A DNA stretch of 64,000 bases from Pseudomonas fluorescens (GCF_902497855.1 NZ_CABVHU010000015.1:1-64000), one strand, 5' to 3'; positions 15,571 through 24,929 are shown, numbered from the stretch's first letter. Program-made: numbers and translations. The notes: generated by a model not told the origin, from the letters alone.

Positions 15571-17475
15571 ATGACGCTGATAAAAACAACTCCACCCAAG
15601 CCGCACCGCGAAGCGCGGCTGGCCCGGGAAAAACTCCATCTCGAGGGCGAAGTCCCGGATGGGGTGTTGCGGGCGGAAATCGATGCCTCGTGGCGACGCA
15701 GCCTCAGCCATGGCGTGCATTTCAATGCCAAGCACGAACTGGCGCTGGGATCGGGCGCGAGTCTCGACGTGCTGTTGGCGAGCAACCGCCTGCTGATCGA
15801 CGCGGCATTGCCGGCGATCGATTACCTGGCCGAGCGCCAGGGCAAGGAAGGGCTGATCATCCTCGCCAATTCCGACGCCACTATCCTGGCCGTCGAAGGA
15901 CGCGCCGATCGCCTCAAGGGCAGCGGCCTGCAAGACATCACCCTCGGCGCCTGCTGGAGCGAAGCCGCCCGCGGCACCAACGCCCTGGGCACCGCGCTGG
16001 TGGAAGCCCGGCCAACGATGATCGATTGCGGCGAACATTACCTCGATCGCCTGAGCGATTTCTCCTGCACTTCGGTGCCGATCCATTGCCCCCAGGGCGA
16101 CATCCTCGGCGTGCTCGACCTGACCCGCGAAGGCCCGCTGGGCCGCGTCCATGACAGCACCGCGCTGCTGGCCATGGCCGTCAGCCAGATCGAAAGCCGC
16201 GTCTTCAACTCAAGCTATCCGGACGAAATCGTGCTGGCGTTCCACAGCCGTCGGCAATACCTCGAATCCCCCTGGCAAGGCCTGCTGGCGGTGAGCCTCG
16301 GCGGGCAGATTCTCGCGGTCAGTGTCCAGGCCTGCCAGTTGCTGCAGGCCGAACGTTCGGCGCTGGTCGGTCGACGCTGCGAAGAGTTTCTGGGCGTCGA
16401 CGGCCTGCAACTGCTCTCGCGCCTGCATCAGGGTGGGGTCGGCAGTCTGCAGACCGCCAAAGGCGAGTTCTTCTACAAGACCCTGCGCGCGCCACAGCGC
16501 TCGATCAACGTCAGCACGCCCCCGCGCACCACCGCCAAGACCGCCAAACCGCAACCGGACCTCGAAGCCCTGGCCGGCAGCAACGTCCGTTATGCCCGCG
16601 CCTTGCGCATGGCCCGCCAAGGCCTGGCCAATGAACTGCCGGTGTTGCTGCTGGGCGAAACCGGTACCGGCAAGGAAGTCATTGCCCGTGCCTTGCACAT
16701 GGCCGGCACCCGCTGCGATAAACCCTTCGTCGCGGTGAACTGCGCGGCGATCCCCGAAGGCCTGATCGAGTCGGAACTGTTCGGCTACCGCGAAGGCGCG
16801 TTCACCGGCTCCCGGCGTGGCGGCATGATCGGGCGTCTGCAACAGGCCCACGGCGGCACCTTGTTCCTCGACGAAATCGGCGACATGCCACTGGCCCTGC
16901 AGGCACGTCTGTTGCGCGTGCTACAGGACCGCAAAGTCGCCCCGCTGGGGGCTGGCGAAGAGCAAGACATCGACGTGGCACTGATCTGTGCCACCCACCG
17001 CGACCTCAAGCGCCTGGTGGAAGAAAAGCACTTCCGTGAAGACCTGTTCTACCGGGTCAACGGCATCAGCGTGATGCTCCCGGCACTGCGCGAACGGGAC
17101 GATTTCAACGGCCTGGTCGCGCGCTTGCTGGCCAGGCTCGACGCGCCGACGATGCTCCTGCATGACGACCTGAGCCGCTTGCTCGGCGCCTATCACTGGC
17201 CCGGCAACATCCGCCAGCTGGAGATGGTCCTGCGCACCGCGCTGGCCATGCGTGAACCGGGCGATACGGTGCTCACCCTCGATCACTTGCCCGACAGCAT
17301 GCTCGACGAGCTGACCGCCACCGAACGCCCTCAATCGGGGAGCATTCGCGAAAACGAACTGGAGCTGATTCGCCAGTCCCTGGACACTCATCAAGGCAAC
17401 GTCTCGGCCGCCGCCGATGCCCTGGGCATCAGCCGCGCGACCCTGTATCGCAAACTCAAACAGTTGCGCTCGTGA
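15571..17475 (+). CDS. Sigma54-dependent Fis-family activator (AcoR-like)
   Basis: The 634-residue protein has an N-terminal GAF-type sensory region (about 60-200), a second sensor-like segment and an AAA+ domain. The AAA+ domain has Walker A G362-ETGTGKE and Walker B GTLFLDEIGDM. A Fis helix-turn-helix closes the protein (VSAAADALGISRATLYRKLK). The sigma54-contact loop reads GAFTGS (409-414) instead of the usual GAFTGA. The start at 15571 has GGAG six bases upstream. Its stop overlaps the exporter start (TGATG), so it is the first gene of the operon and probably regulates amine-related genes, perhaps at another locus. Confidence 0.9.
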   Translation: MTLIKTTPPKPHREARLAREKLHLEGEVPDGVLRAEIDASWRRSLSHGVHFNAKHELALGSGASLDVLLASNRLLIDAALPAIDYLAERQGKEGLIILANSDATILAVEGRADRLKGSGLQDITLGACWSEAARGTNALGTALVEARPTMIDCGEHYLDRLSDFSCTSVPIHCPQGDILGVLDLTREGPLGRVHDSTALLAMAVSQIESRVFNSSYPDEIVLAFHSRRQYLESPWQGLLAVSLGGQILAVSVQACQLLQAERSALVGRRCEEFLGVDGLQLLSRLHQGGVGSLQTAKGEFFYKTLRAPQRSINVSTPPRTTAKTAKPQPDLEALAGSNVRYARALRMARQGLANELPVLLLGETGTGKEVIARALHMAGTRCDKPFVAVNCAAIPEGLIESELFGYREGAFTGSRRGGMIGRLQQAHGGTLFLDEIGDMPLALQARLLRVLQDRKVAPLGAGEEQDIDVALICATHRDLKRLVEEKHFREDLFYRVNGISVMLPALRERDDFNGLVARLLARLDAPTMLLHDDLSRLLGAYHWPGNIRQLEMVLRTALAMREPGDTVLTLDHLPDSMLDELTATERPQSGSIRENELELIRQSLDTHQGNVSAAADALGISRATLYRKLKQLRS

Positions 17476-19193
17476 TGCAGCGCCTGATCGTGCGGCTGAT
17501 CGACAGCCAGAACCCCGCAGCGCTGCAAGCGGCGTTGCGCTGGCTGTACAGCTTTGTACGGCCCCATCGGCTGGCGATTGCCGGGCTGCTCGGCTTGTCG
17601 GCCTGTGCCTCGGCGCTGGTGCTGGTGCAACCCTGGCTGACCAAGCTGTTGATCGACGATGGCCTGCTGGCGCGCAACTTTCCCATGCTGGTGCTGATCG
17701 CCGGGTTGATGATCCTGGCCGGGTTGCTCGGCACGCTGCTGTCGGGCATCAATCGTTACCTGCACACGCGGCTGTCCGGGCGGATTCTGTTTGCCCTGCG
17801 CGACGATCTTTATCGGCATTTGCAAACCCTGTCGCCGAACTTCTACGGCCAGCGCCGCATCGGTGACCTGATGTCGCGCCTCGATGGCGACGTCGCGGAG
17901 ATCCAGCGCTTTGCCGTGGACTCGCTGTTTTCGGCGGTGTCGAGCGTGATCGGCCTGGTGGTCGCGGTGGCGATGCTGGTGACCCTGTCATGGCAACTCT
18001 CGTTGCTGGCACTGGTGCTGATTCCCCTCGACGTGCTCTGGCTGCGCTGGATGCGGCGCAAGGTCGAACGCGATGTGCGGCAGTTGCGCGAGCGCTCTGC
18101 AGATATGTCCTCGTTCATGGTCGAGACCTTGCCGGTGATGAAATTCATCCAGTCCGCCGGTCAGCAGCAGCGTGAGTCGCGACGCCTGGAAACCTTGGGC
18201 CAGGGCTATATGAGCCAGTTGCTGCGACTGCAAGTGACCGAGTTCTTTACCCAGGCGGTACCGGGCACGCTGACGTCTCTGTCACGGGCCTGCGCGTTTT
18301 TGATTGGCGGCTACTGGGTGGTGCAGGGCACCTGGCAGCTGGGTGCGCTGATCGCGTTTTCCACCTACCTGGGCATGGCGGTGGGGCCGGTGCAGAGCCT
18401 GCTGGGCCTGTATGTCGCGATTCAACGGATGACCGTCAGCCTCGGGCGGGTCATGGAGTTGCGCGGTGAAGAGCCGACGGTGCTCACACCCGTTACGCCG
18501 CAGCCGATGCCGAGCTCCGGCGAGCTGCGCTTCGACGACGTGCACTTCAGCCATCCGGGTCGCCCGACGACTTTGCGCGGCATCGAAGCGCGTATTCCCT
18601 ATGGCTTGAAAGTCGCCTTGAGCGGTGGCTCCGGGGTCGGTAAATCGACCCTGATCGACCTGCTGCAACGGCACCACGATCCGCAGTCCGGCCGGGTGTT
18701 GCTGGGGGAGGTCGACTTGCGGGAGCTGGACCTGTTCCAGCTGCGGCGGCGAATTGCCGTGGTCAGTCAGGATATCGTGCTGTTCCGTGGCAGCCTCGCC
18801 GACAACCTGGCCTACGCCGTACCGGATGCCAGCCGCGAAGCGATCGCCGAAGTGGCGCGGCTGGCGCAACTCGACAGCCTGATCGCATCCTTGCCCGAAG
18901 GCCTCGACAGTCCATTGGGCGAGCGCGGCCAACAATTGTCCGGCGGGCAAAAGCAACGCATCGCCATTGCCCGGGCGTTGTTGCAGGACCCACTGATCCT
19001 GGTGCTGGACGAGGCCACCTCGGCGGTGGATGAAACCACCGAGCGCGAAGTGATCGAGGCCATCGACCGCCTGTTTGCCGGCCGTACGCGCATCCTGATC
19101 AGCCATCGCCCCTCGACCCTGGCCGATGCCGACCTGCGCTTTGAATTGCTCGACGGTGTGCTGACGTCGAAAACGGTGCCGCATGAAGCCTGA
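17475..19193 (+). CDS. qhpF: ABC exporter (fused permease-ATPase), QhpF-like
   Basis: The 572-residue half-transporter has six membrane segments followed by an ATPase with Walker A GGSGVGKST, signature LSGGQKQR, Walker B LILVLDEATSAVDE and a switch histidine (ISHRPST). In quinohemoprotein amine dehydrogenase (QHNDH) operons, QhpF is proposed to export the crosslinked gamma subunit to the periplasm. The assignment to QhpF rests on the neighbours: a subtilisin-like QhpE and flavoprotein QhpG follow in overlapping frames. The start is either this ATG or the GTG three bases earlier. No ribosome site is visible, so coupling to the upstream gene is likely. Confidence 0.8.
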   Translation: MQRLIVRLIDSQNPAALQAALRWLYSFVRPHRLAIAGLLGLSACASALVLVQPWLTKLLIDDGLLARNFPMLVLIAGLMILAGLLGTLLSGINRYLHTRLSGRILFALRDDLYRHLQTLSPNFYGQRRIGDLMSRLDGDVAEIQRFAVDSLFSAVSSVIGLVVAVAMLVTLSWQLSLLALVLIPLDVLWLRWMRRKVERDVRQLRERSADMSSFMVETLPVMKFIQSAGQQQRESRRLETLGQGYMSQLLRLQVTEFFTQAVPGTLTSLSRACAFLIGGYWVVQGTWQLGALIAFSTYLGMAVGPVQSLLGLYVAIQRMTVSLGRVMELRGEEPTVLTPVTPQPMPSSGELRFDDVHFSHPGRPTTLRGIEARIPYGLKVALSGGSGVGKSTLIDLLQRHHDPQSGRVLLGEVDLRELDLFQLRRRIAVVSQDIVLFRGSLADNLAYAVPDASREAIAEVARLAQLDSLIASLPEGLDSPLGERGQQLSGGQKQRIAIARALLQDPLILVLDEATSAVDETTEREVIEAIDRLFAGRTRILISHRPSTLADADLRFELLDGVLTSKTVPHEA

Positions 19194-19860
19194 GTTGCGC
19201 ATTGGCGTGGTGGACAGTGGTCACTCGGCGGTGCAGCGGGTGCAGGTGGTCGCCGGGCGGCGATTCTCGTTGCTGGAAGACGGGCTGGCGGAAAGCGATT
19301 TGCGCGACGATCCGCTCGGCCACGGCAGCGCCGTGATCGAGGCCATCGGTCGGCGGGCGCCGGCGGCAGTATTTTGCGTGGGCCAGGTGTTCGACCAGCG
19401 AGGAGTCACCAGCGCCTTGCAGATCGCCACGGCCATCGACTGGCTGGTGGCGCAGGACGTGCGCCTGATCAACCTGAGCCTGGGCCTGCGCCAGGATCGC
19501 AGCCTGTTGCGCGAAGCCTGCGCCGCGGCGGTGGCGCGGGGCATTCTGCTGTGTGCGTCCAGTCCGGCCCAGGGCGAAGGTGTGTTCCCGGCGAATTATC
19601 CACAGGTGCTGCGGGTCACCGGCGATGCGCGGTGCGCCGAATCGCAATGGTCGTGGCTCGACAGTGCCCAGGCGGATTTTGCGGCCTGTGTGCATGGGAC
19701 CTATCCGGGGCAGTCCGGCGCCAGTTTGGGGTGTGCGGCCTTGAGCGGGCACATTGCCGGTTTCCTGGTGGAACATCCCGAGGCGAGCAACCAGCAAGTC
19801 ATCGAATGGTTGCGCGAAAACGCTTGTTATCGCGGACCTGAACGGCGTTCCGGCCCATGA
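19183..19860 (+). CDS. qhpE: Subtilisin-like serine protease, QhpE-like
   Basis: The 225-residue protein is a short S8 peptidase core with catalytic D11 (GVVDSG), H47 (LGHGSA) and S181 (SGASLGCA). It has no signal peptide and no propeptide, so it acts in the cytoplasm. QhpE of Paracoccus removes the leader peptide from the QHNDH gamma subunit after radical-SAM crosslinking. It is smaller than secreted subtilisins (about 275 residues or more). It overlaps the exporter gene by 11 bases and the next gene by four. Confidence 0.82.
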   Translation: MKPELRIGVVDSGHSAVQRVQVVAGRRFSLLEDGLAESDLRDDPLGHGSAVIEAIGRRAPAAVFCVGQVFDQRGVTSALQIATAIDWLVAQDVRLINLSLGLRQDRSLLREACAAAVARGILLCASSPAQGEGVFPANYPQVLRVTGDARCAESQWSWLDSAQADFAACVHGTYPGQSGASLGCAALSGHIAGFLVEHPEASNQQVIEWLRENACYRGPERRSGP

Positions 19861-21152
19861 CGGCGATTGTCATTCTCGGCGCCGGCCCGGCGGGAGCGGC
19901 CGTTGCGCTGGGGCTGCGGCGGCTCGGTTATCCGGTAACACTGGTCAGTGAGTGGCGCCGCTTTGCCGCGCTGGAAGGCGTTTCCGTGCGGGTGCTCGAG
20001 GCATTGCGGGGCGCGGGGCTGAATCAGGCGCTGGCGGATGCGACGTTGCCTTCCCAGCGCCAGGTGTCGTGGAACGGCCAGCAGCATGCGCAAAACATCG
20101 AATACCTAGTGGATCGCCCGAGTTTCGATCGAGGCCTGCGTGAGGACCTGCGCCTGGCGGGTGTCGAGCTGATCGAAGCCCGGGTGTTGACGGTGCACCC
20201 GTTGGCGGCGGGCCATCGGATCGAGCTCGAAGGGCGTCCGGCACTGCTGGCGGATTTTCTGGTGGAGGCCCGGGGCCGGCAGGCGCCTGCGCTTGGCAAA
20301 GGCCTGCGCGGGCCGGAGACGGTCAGCCTGCTCAATCGCTGGCAAGGTACGCCGGGCACCACCGCCAGCGCCGTGGAAAGCCTGGAGGACGGCTGGGCCT
20401 GGATGGCGCGGCGGGCCGACGGTCAGTGTTACTGGCAATGGACGGTCGACGTCGCCAGCGCCGGGTTGCCAGGCAAGGCGCAACTGCTCGATTACTGTCG
20501 TCAGCGGCGCCAGGGCTCGGCGTTGGCTCAGGCGTTTTTTGCGGCGGGGCCCGAGAACGATCTACAGCTGCATGCCCGCAGCAGCACGGCGATTCTGAGC
20601 CCGCAGGTTTGTGACGCTCACTGGATTCGCGTCGGCGATGCGGCAATGGCGGTGGACCCGCTGTCGGGCAACGGGATTTTCCAGTCCCTGTCTTCGGCGT
20701 TACAGGCCCCCACGGTGATCAACACGCTGTTGCGAAAACCTGAACGAGCGGCGCTGGCCCAACGGTTTCATCAGCAGCGGGTCGAGCAGTTGTTTTTGCG
20801 ATTCGCGCGGATCGGGCGCGATTTTTATGCCGATGAGCAGCGTTGGTCCGGGCAACCGTTCTGGCAGGCGCGGCGACAGTGGCCGGATGCCGTGGTCGCC
20901 CATGCCGAGGCGGATTTCAACGCGCTGAGGATCGAGCGCGCGCCGGTGCTCAGGGAGGGCTTTGTCGATGAGGCCGAGGTGGTGATCACCGCCGATCAGC
21001 CATTGGGCATCTGGCATGTACAAGGGATCGAGTTGGCGCCGTTGGTGCGGCGGTTGCGTACCGAATCGGCGCAGCAGGCATTGGCGGGGTTAACGGTGGA
21101 GCAGGGGCGGGTGGTTCGCAGTTGGTTGCTGGCCCAGGGCTTCAAACCCTGA
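19857..21152 (+). CDS. qhpG: FAD-dependent monooxygenase, QhpG-like
   Basis: The 431-residue flavoprotein has an N-terminal dinucleotide motif G8-A-G-P-A-G13 and a later GDAAMAVDPLSGNGIFQSL, typical of group A flavoprotein hydroxylases and halogenase relatives. QhpG hydroxylates the tryptophan that becomes the cysteine tryptophylquinone cofactor of QHNDH. Identification rests on this fold together with the adjacent QhpE-like and QhpF-like genes. The ATGA overlap with the protease stop indicates coupling. It is the last gene of the operon here, and no dehydrogenase subunit or radical-SAM gene follows. Confidence 0.8.
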   Translation: MTAIVILGAGPAGAAVALGLRRLGYPVTLVSEWRRFAALEGVSVRVLEALRGAGLNQALADATLPSQRQVSWNGQQHAQNIEYLVDRPSFDRGLREDLRLAGVELIEARVLTVHPLAAGHRIELEGRPALLADFLVEARGRQAPALGKGLRGPETVSLLNRWQGTPGTTASAVESLEDGWAWMARRADGQCYWQWTVDVASAGLPGKAQLLDYCRQRRQGSALAQAFFAAGPENDLQLHARSSTAILSPQVCDAHWIRVGDAAMAVDPLSGNGIFQSLSSALQAPTVINTLLRKPERAALAQRFHQQRVEQLFLRFARIGRDFYADEQRWSGQPFWQARRQWPDAVVAHAEADFNALRIERAPVLREGFVDEAEVVITADQPLGIWHVQGIELAPLVRRLRTESAQQALAGLTVEQGRVVRSWLLAQGFKP

Positions 21153-21235
21153 CCGCTCCGGTGCACGCGCGGTTCGGGTCGCGCAGGCCGAGTAATCGAC
21201 CCTGCCATTTGACGCTGCTATTTGACGCTCAAGGG

Positions 21236-21270
21236 GAGGCGCGGGTATAAACCGCGTCTCGTTGTTTTGT
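21236..21270 (+). terminator. Probable terminator of the regulator-exporter-protease-flavoprotein operon
   Basis: Stem GAGGCGCGG (21236-21244) pairs with CCGCGTCTC (21252-21260) and is followed by a T-rich GTTGTTTTGT. A direct repeat TATTTGACGCT-like (21206 and 21219 regions) lies just before. It separates this operon from recR. Confidence 0.55.
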
Positions 21271-21283
21271 CGGACTTTTCCCC

Positions 21284-21886
21284 ATGAGCTTCAGCCCTCT
21301 GATTCGCCAACTGATCGACGCCCTGCGGATTTTGCCCGGTGTCGGTCAGAAAACTGCCCAACGCATGGCGTTGCAGCTGCTCGAGCGTGATCGCAGCGGT
21401 GGCTCGCGCCTGGCCCTGGCGCTGAGCCAGGCCATGGACGGCGTGGGCCACTGCCGGCTGTGCCGCACGCTGACCGAAGACGACCTGTGCCCGCAATGCG
21501 CCGATACCCGTCGCGACGACACCTTGCTCTGCGTGGTGGAAGGGCCGATGGATGTCTATGCGGTGGAACAGACGGGCTTTCGTGGGCGCTACTTCGTGCT
21601 CAAGGGCCACCTGTCGCCGCTCGACGGCTTGGGCCCGGAGGCCATCGGTATTCCGCAACTGCTGGCGCGAATTGAAGAAGCGGGCACGTTCACCGAGGTC
21701 ATCCTCGCCACCAACCCGACGGTGGAAGGTGAAGCCACGGCGCACTACATCGCCCAGTTGCTCAGCAACAAGGGGTTGATCGCCTCGCGCATCGCCCATG
21801 GCGTGCCCTTGGGGGGCGAGCTGGAACTGGTCGATGGCGGGACGTTGGCGCATTCGTTTGCGGGGCGTAAGCCGATCGCTTTGTAA
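21284..21886 (+). CDS. recR: Recombination mediator protein RecR
   Basis: This 200-residue protein, of the usual RecR length, has a helix-hairpin-helix LPGVGQKTAQRMAL and a four-cysteine zinc finger (CRLCRTLTEDDLCPQC). A Toprim domain (VVEGPMDVYAVE) and a Walker-like C-terminus complete it. RecR works with RecO and RecF to load RecA on gapped DNA. In many Pseudomonas genomes recR follows dnaX and ybaB. Here neither is upstream, and the preceding gene is the QhpG-like flavoprotein. Confidence 0.97.
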   Translation: MSFSPLIRQLIDALRILPGVGQKTAQRMALQLLERDRSGGSRLALALSQAMDGVGHCRLCRTLTEDDLCPQCADTRRDDTLLCVVEGPMDVYAVEQTGFRGRYFVLKGHLSPLDGLGPEAIGIPQLLARIEEAGTFTEVILATNPTVEGEATAHYIAQLLSNKGLIASRIAHGVPLGGELELVDGGTLAHSFAGRKPIAL

Positions 21887-21903
21887 TCTGTGGTGTCTGG
21901 GCT

Positions 21904-22007
21904 GACGTCTTCGCGAGCAGGCTCGCTCCCACAGGGATTTTCTGTGTACACAACGCTCGTGTACGACCGAGATCAACTGTGGGAGCGAGCCTGCTCGCGA
22001 AGGCGTC
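21904..22007. repeat. REP doublet between recR and apt
   Basis: GACGTCTTCGCGAGCAGGCT runs into CGCTCCCACAG at the left, with the complement CTGTGGGAGCGAGCCTGCTC at the right. It fills the convergent space between recR and apt. Confidence 0.9.
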
Positions 22008-22022
22008 GGTGCAGGCAACGCA

Positions 22023-22571
22023 CTACTTATCGTCCAACGCAAACTGCGTCAGGCAAAAAGTAGGAATCCCCATATCTTCCAACCGCTGCGCCCCACCCAG
22101 CTCCGGCAGATCAATGATCGCCGCCGCCTCATGCACTCGCGCACCCATGCGCCGAATCAGGTTCGCCGCCGCTATCAGCGTACCGCCGGTGGCAATCAGG
22201 TCATCGAACATCACCACCGAATCGCCTTCACACAGGCTGTCGGCGTGGACTTCGAGGAAGGCTTCGCCGTACTCGGTCGCATACCCCTCGGACAGCACGT
22301 CGGCCGGCAGCTTGCCTTGCTTGCGGAACAACACCAGCGGCTTGTTCAACTGATAGGCCAGCACCGAACCGATCAGGAAGCCACGGGCGTCCATCGCCCC
22401 GATGTGGGTGAAATCGGCTTCGACATAACGGTGGGCGAAGCTGTCCATCACCAGGCGCAGGGCCGTGGGCGACTGGAACAATGGGGTGATGTCGCGAAAG
22501 ATCACGCCCGGCTTGGGGAAGTCGATCACGGGGCGGATCAGGGATTTGATGTCGAAGGCGTCGAAGGCCAT
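22023..22571 (-). CDS. apt: Adenine phosphoribosyltransferase
   Basis: The 182-residue enzyme converts adenine and PRPP to AMP (purine salvage). It has the family start FPKPGVIFRDITPLFQ and the PRPP-binding loop VVMFDDLIATGGT. It lies downstream of anr on the same strand, as in other Pseudomonas. The length is typical. Confidence 0.97.
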   Translation of the reverse strand: MAFDAFDIKSLIRPVIDFPKPGVIFRDITPLFQSPTALRLVMDSFAHRYVEADFTHIGAMDARGFLIGSVLAYQLNKPLVLFRKQGKLPADVLSEGYATEYGEAFLEVHADSLCEGDSVVMFDDLIATGGTLIAAANLIRRMGARVHEAAAIIDLPELGGAQRLEDMGIPTFCLTQFALDDK

Positions 22572-22650
22572 GGTCGAAGAATCCTGGCAGGCTACAAACG
22601 TTGCAGTATAACGGCGGCTGAACCCTTTCGCTCAGCCGCAAATGTTACCG

Positions 22651-23385
22651 TCAGCCTTCGAGCGAGCCGCCGGCCAGGGCGCACAGCTGGATCGGATCGA
22701 GGATATGAATTTCCTTGCCTTCGGCGGCGATCAGTTCGTTTTGCTGGAAGCGCGTGAACACCCGGGACACGGTTTCCACTGCCAGCCCCAGATAATTGCC
22801 GATTTCGTTGCGCGACATGCTCAGGCGGAACTGGTTGGCCGAAAAACCCCGGGCGCGAAAGCGTGCCGAGAGGTTGACCAGGAAAGTCGCAATCCGCTCA
22901 TCGGCGGTTTTCTTCGACAACAGCAACATCATTTGTTGATCGTCACGAATCTCGCGGCTCATGACGCGCATCAACTGTCGGCGCAGTTGCGGCAGTTGCA
23001 GCGCCAGCTCGTCGAGGCGTTCGAACGGAATTTCACAGACCGAGGTGGTTTCCAGGGCTTGCGCCGAGACCGGGTGTTTTTCGGTGTCCATGCCCGACAA
23101 ACCGACCAGTTCACTCGGCAAATGGAAACCGGTGAGCTGCTCTTCGCCGCCATCGCTCAGGCTGAAGGTCTTCAAGGCGCCGGCGCGAACTGCATAAACG
23201 GAATCGAACGTGTCGCCCTGGCGGAACAGGAACTCGCCCTTTTTCAGCGGGCGGCCACGTTTGACGATTTCGTCCAGCGCATCCATGTCTTCCAGATTCA
23301 GTGAAAGTGGCAGGCAGAGGGGGGCCAGGCTGCAATCCTTGCAATGGGCCTGGCTATGAGCGCGCAGTTTTACTGGCTCGGACAT
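22651..23385 (-). CDS. anr: Oxygen-sensing regulator Anr (FNR type)
   Basis: The 244-residue CRP/FNR-family activator has the four iron-sulfur cysteines C15, C18, C24 and C117, a cyclic-nucleotide-like domain and a DNA-recognition helix (SRNEIGNYLGLAVETVSRVF). Loss of its [4Fe-4S] cluster under oxygen inactivates it. The start at 23385 (MSEPVKL) follows a GGA-type site; a longer frame to 23436 is unlikely. Its targets here plausibly include hemN and the cco operons, which carry TTGAT-N4-ATCAA sites. Confidence 0.97.
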   Translation of the reverse strand: MSEPVKLRAHSQAHCKDCSLAPLCLPLSLNLEDMDALDEIVKRGRPLKKGEFLFRQGDTFDSVYAVRAGALKTFSLSDGGEEQLTGFHLPSELVGLSGMDTEKHPVSAQALETTSVCEIPFERLDELALQLPQLRRQLMRVMSREIRDDQQMMLLLSKKTADERIATFLVNLSARFRARGFSANQFRLSMSRNEIGNYLGLAVETVSRVFTRFQQNELIAAEGKEIHILDPIQLCALAGGSLEG

Positions 23386-23479
23386 TTCTTCAATCCTTGT
23401 GGGAAAAAACACACATAAGCCGTAAGGGTAACCCACGGGAGGACATTCAGGCCAGCGCCTGGCGATTTTGCCGCAGGGT

Positions 23480-24865
23480 CTAGATCACCCGTGAAAATCG
23501 CTGGGGATTCTGCGCGCCCAGATAGGCGTCGAACACCATGCACACCGAACGCACCAGCAACCGACCCGCGGGCAGTACGCTGATTTTTTCGTTATCGAGT
23601 TCGATCAGGCCGTCTGCGGCCATGCTCTGCAGTTGCGGCCAAAGTTCGGCGAAATAACCTTGAAAGTCGATGTTGAAGGCGTGTTCGATCCGGGCAAATT
23701 CCAGGCTGAAGTGGCAGGTCAATTGCTGGATGACGGCGCGACGCAGACGATCATCGGCGTTGCACAGCAGACCGCGATGGGTGGCCGGTTGCGAGGAGGC
23801 CAGCGCGTTCTGATACTGAGTCAGGTCGCTGCTGTTCTGGCAGTACAGGTCGCCGATCTGGCTGATGGCCGAAACGCCCAGGCCGATCAGGTCGCAGTGA
23901 CCGTGGGTGGTGTAGCCCTGGAAGTTGCGTTGCAGGGTCGATTCTTCCTGGGCAATCGCCAGTTCGTCGTCGGGCAGCGCGAAGTGATCCATGCCGATGT
24001 AGCGGTAACCGGCGGCGGTCAGCTGTTGGATGGTGCCCTGGAGCATCTCCAGCTTCTGCGCCGGGGTCGGCAGTTCGTCGCTGTTGATGCGCCGCTGGGG
24101 CATGAAGCGTTCCGGCAGGTGCGCGTAGTTGAACACCGACAGCCGGTCGGGTTGCAGCGCGATGACTTCGTCGACCGTGCGCGCGAAGTTGTCGGGCGTC
24201 TGTCTCGGCAAGCCGTAGATCAGGTCAATGTTGATCGAGCGAAATTGCAGGGTGCGGGCGGCGTCGATCACCGCGCGGGTCTGTTCCAGGCTTTGCAGGC
24301 GATTCACCGCCCGTTGCACCGCCGGATCGAGGTCCTGCAGGCCGATGCTGACCCGATTGAAGCCCAGTTCACGGAGCAGGCCCATGGTCGACCAATCGGC
24401 TTCGCGAGGGTCGATCTCGATGCCGTAGTCGCCGGAATCATCCTCGAGCAAGTTAAAGCTTTTGCGCAACCGGGCCATCAGCTGGCGCAGTTCGTCGTGA
24501 CTGAGAAAAGTCGGGGTGCCACCCCCGAAATGCAACTGCTCTACTGTCTGCGCCGGGTCGAGGTGGCAGGCGATCAGCTGGATTTCCTGTTCCAGGCGCT
24601 GCAAGTAGGGCAGGGCCCGGCCGCGGTCCTTGGTGATGACTTTGTTGCAGGCGCAGTAGTAGCAAATGTTCGCGCAGAAGGGCACATGCACATAGAGCGA
24701 CAACGGACGCTGGGCCTTGCGGCTGTCACGCAGGGCGTGGAACAGATCGAAGGTGCCGACATGGTCGTCGAACTGCAGGGCGGTCGGATAGGAGGTGTAG
24801 CGCGGGCCCGCCAGGTCATAGCGGCGGATCAGATCGGTGTCCCAACGAATGGCGTCGAGCATCAT
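23480..24865 (-). CDS. hemN: Oxygen-independent coproporphyrinogen III dehydrogenase
   Basis: The 461-residue radical-SAM enzyme decarboxylates coproporphyrinogen III to protoporphyrinogen IX without oxygen. It has the cluster motif C64-x3-C68-x2-C71 (PFCANICYYC), GGGTPTF and a HemN C-terminal domain. The start MMLDAIRWD at 24865 is taken because the frame upstream of it overlaps the ANR site and a REP. A consensus ANR box lies 65 bases upstream, as known for Pseudomonas hemN. Confidence 0.96.
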   Translation of the reverse strand: MMLDAIRWDTDLIRRYDLAGPRYTSYPTALQFDDHVGTFDLFHALRDSRKAQRPLSLYVHVPFCANICYYCACNKVITKDRGRALPYLQRLEQEIQLIACHLDPAQTVEQLHFGGGTPTFLSHDELRQLMARLRKSFNLLEDDSGDYGIEIDPREADWSTMGLLRELGFNRVSIGLQDLDPAVQRAVNRLQSLEQTRAVIDAARTLQFRSINIDLIYGLPRQTPDNFARTVDEVIALQPDRLSVFNYAHLPERFMPQRRINSDELPTPAQKLEMLQGTIQQLTAAGYRYIGMDHFALPDDELAIAQEESTLQRNFQGYTTHGHCDLIGLGVSAISQIGDLYCQNSSDLTQYQNALASSQPATHRGLLCNADDRLRRAVIQQLTCHFSLEFARIEHAFNIDFQGYFAELWPQLQSMAADGLIELDNEKISVLPAGRLLVRSVCMVFDAYLGAQNPQRFSRVI

Positions 24866-24929
24866 GCGGGCATTCCCCCGGATAGGCTGGCTGTGGTGGC
24901 GAGTCTGGGGGGCGGGGCGCAGGGGCATC

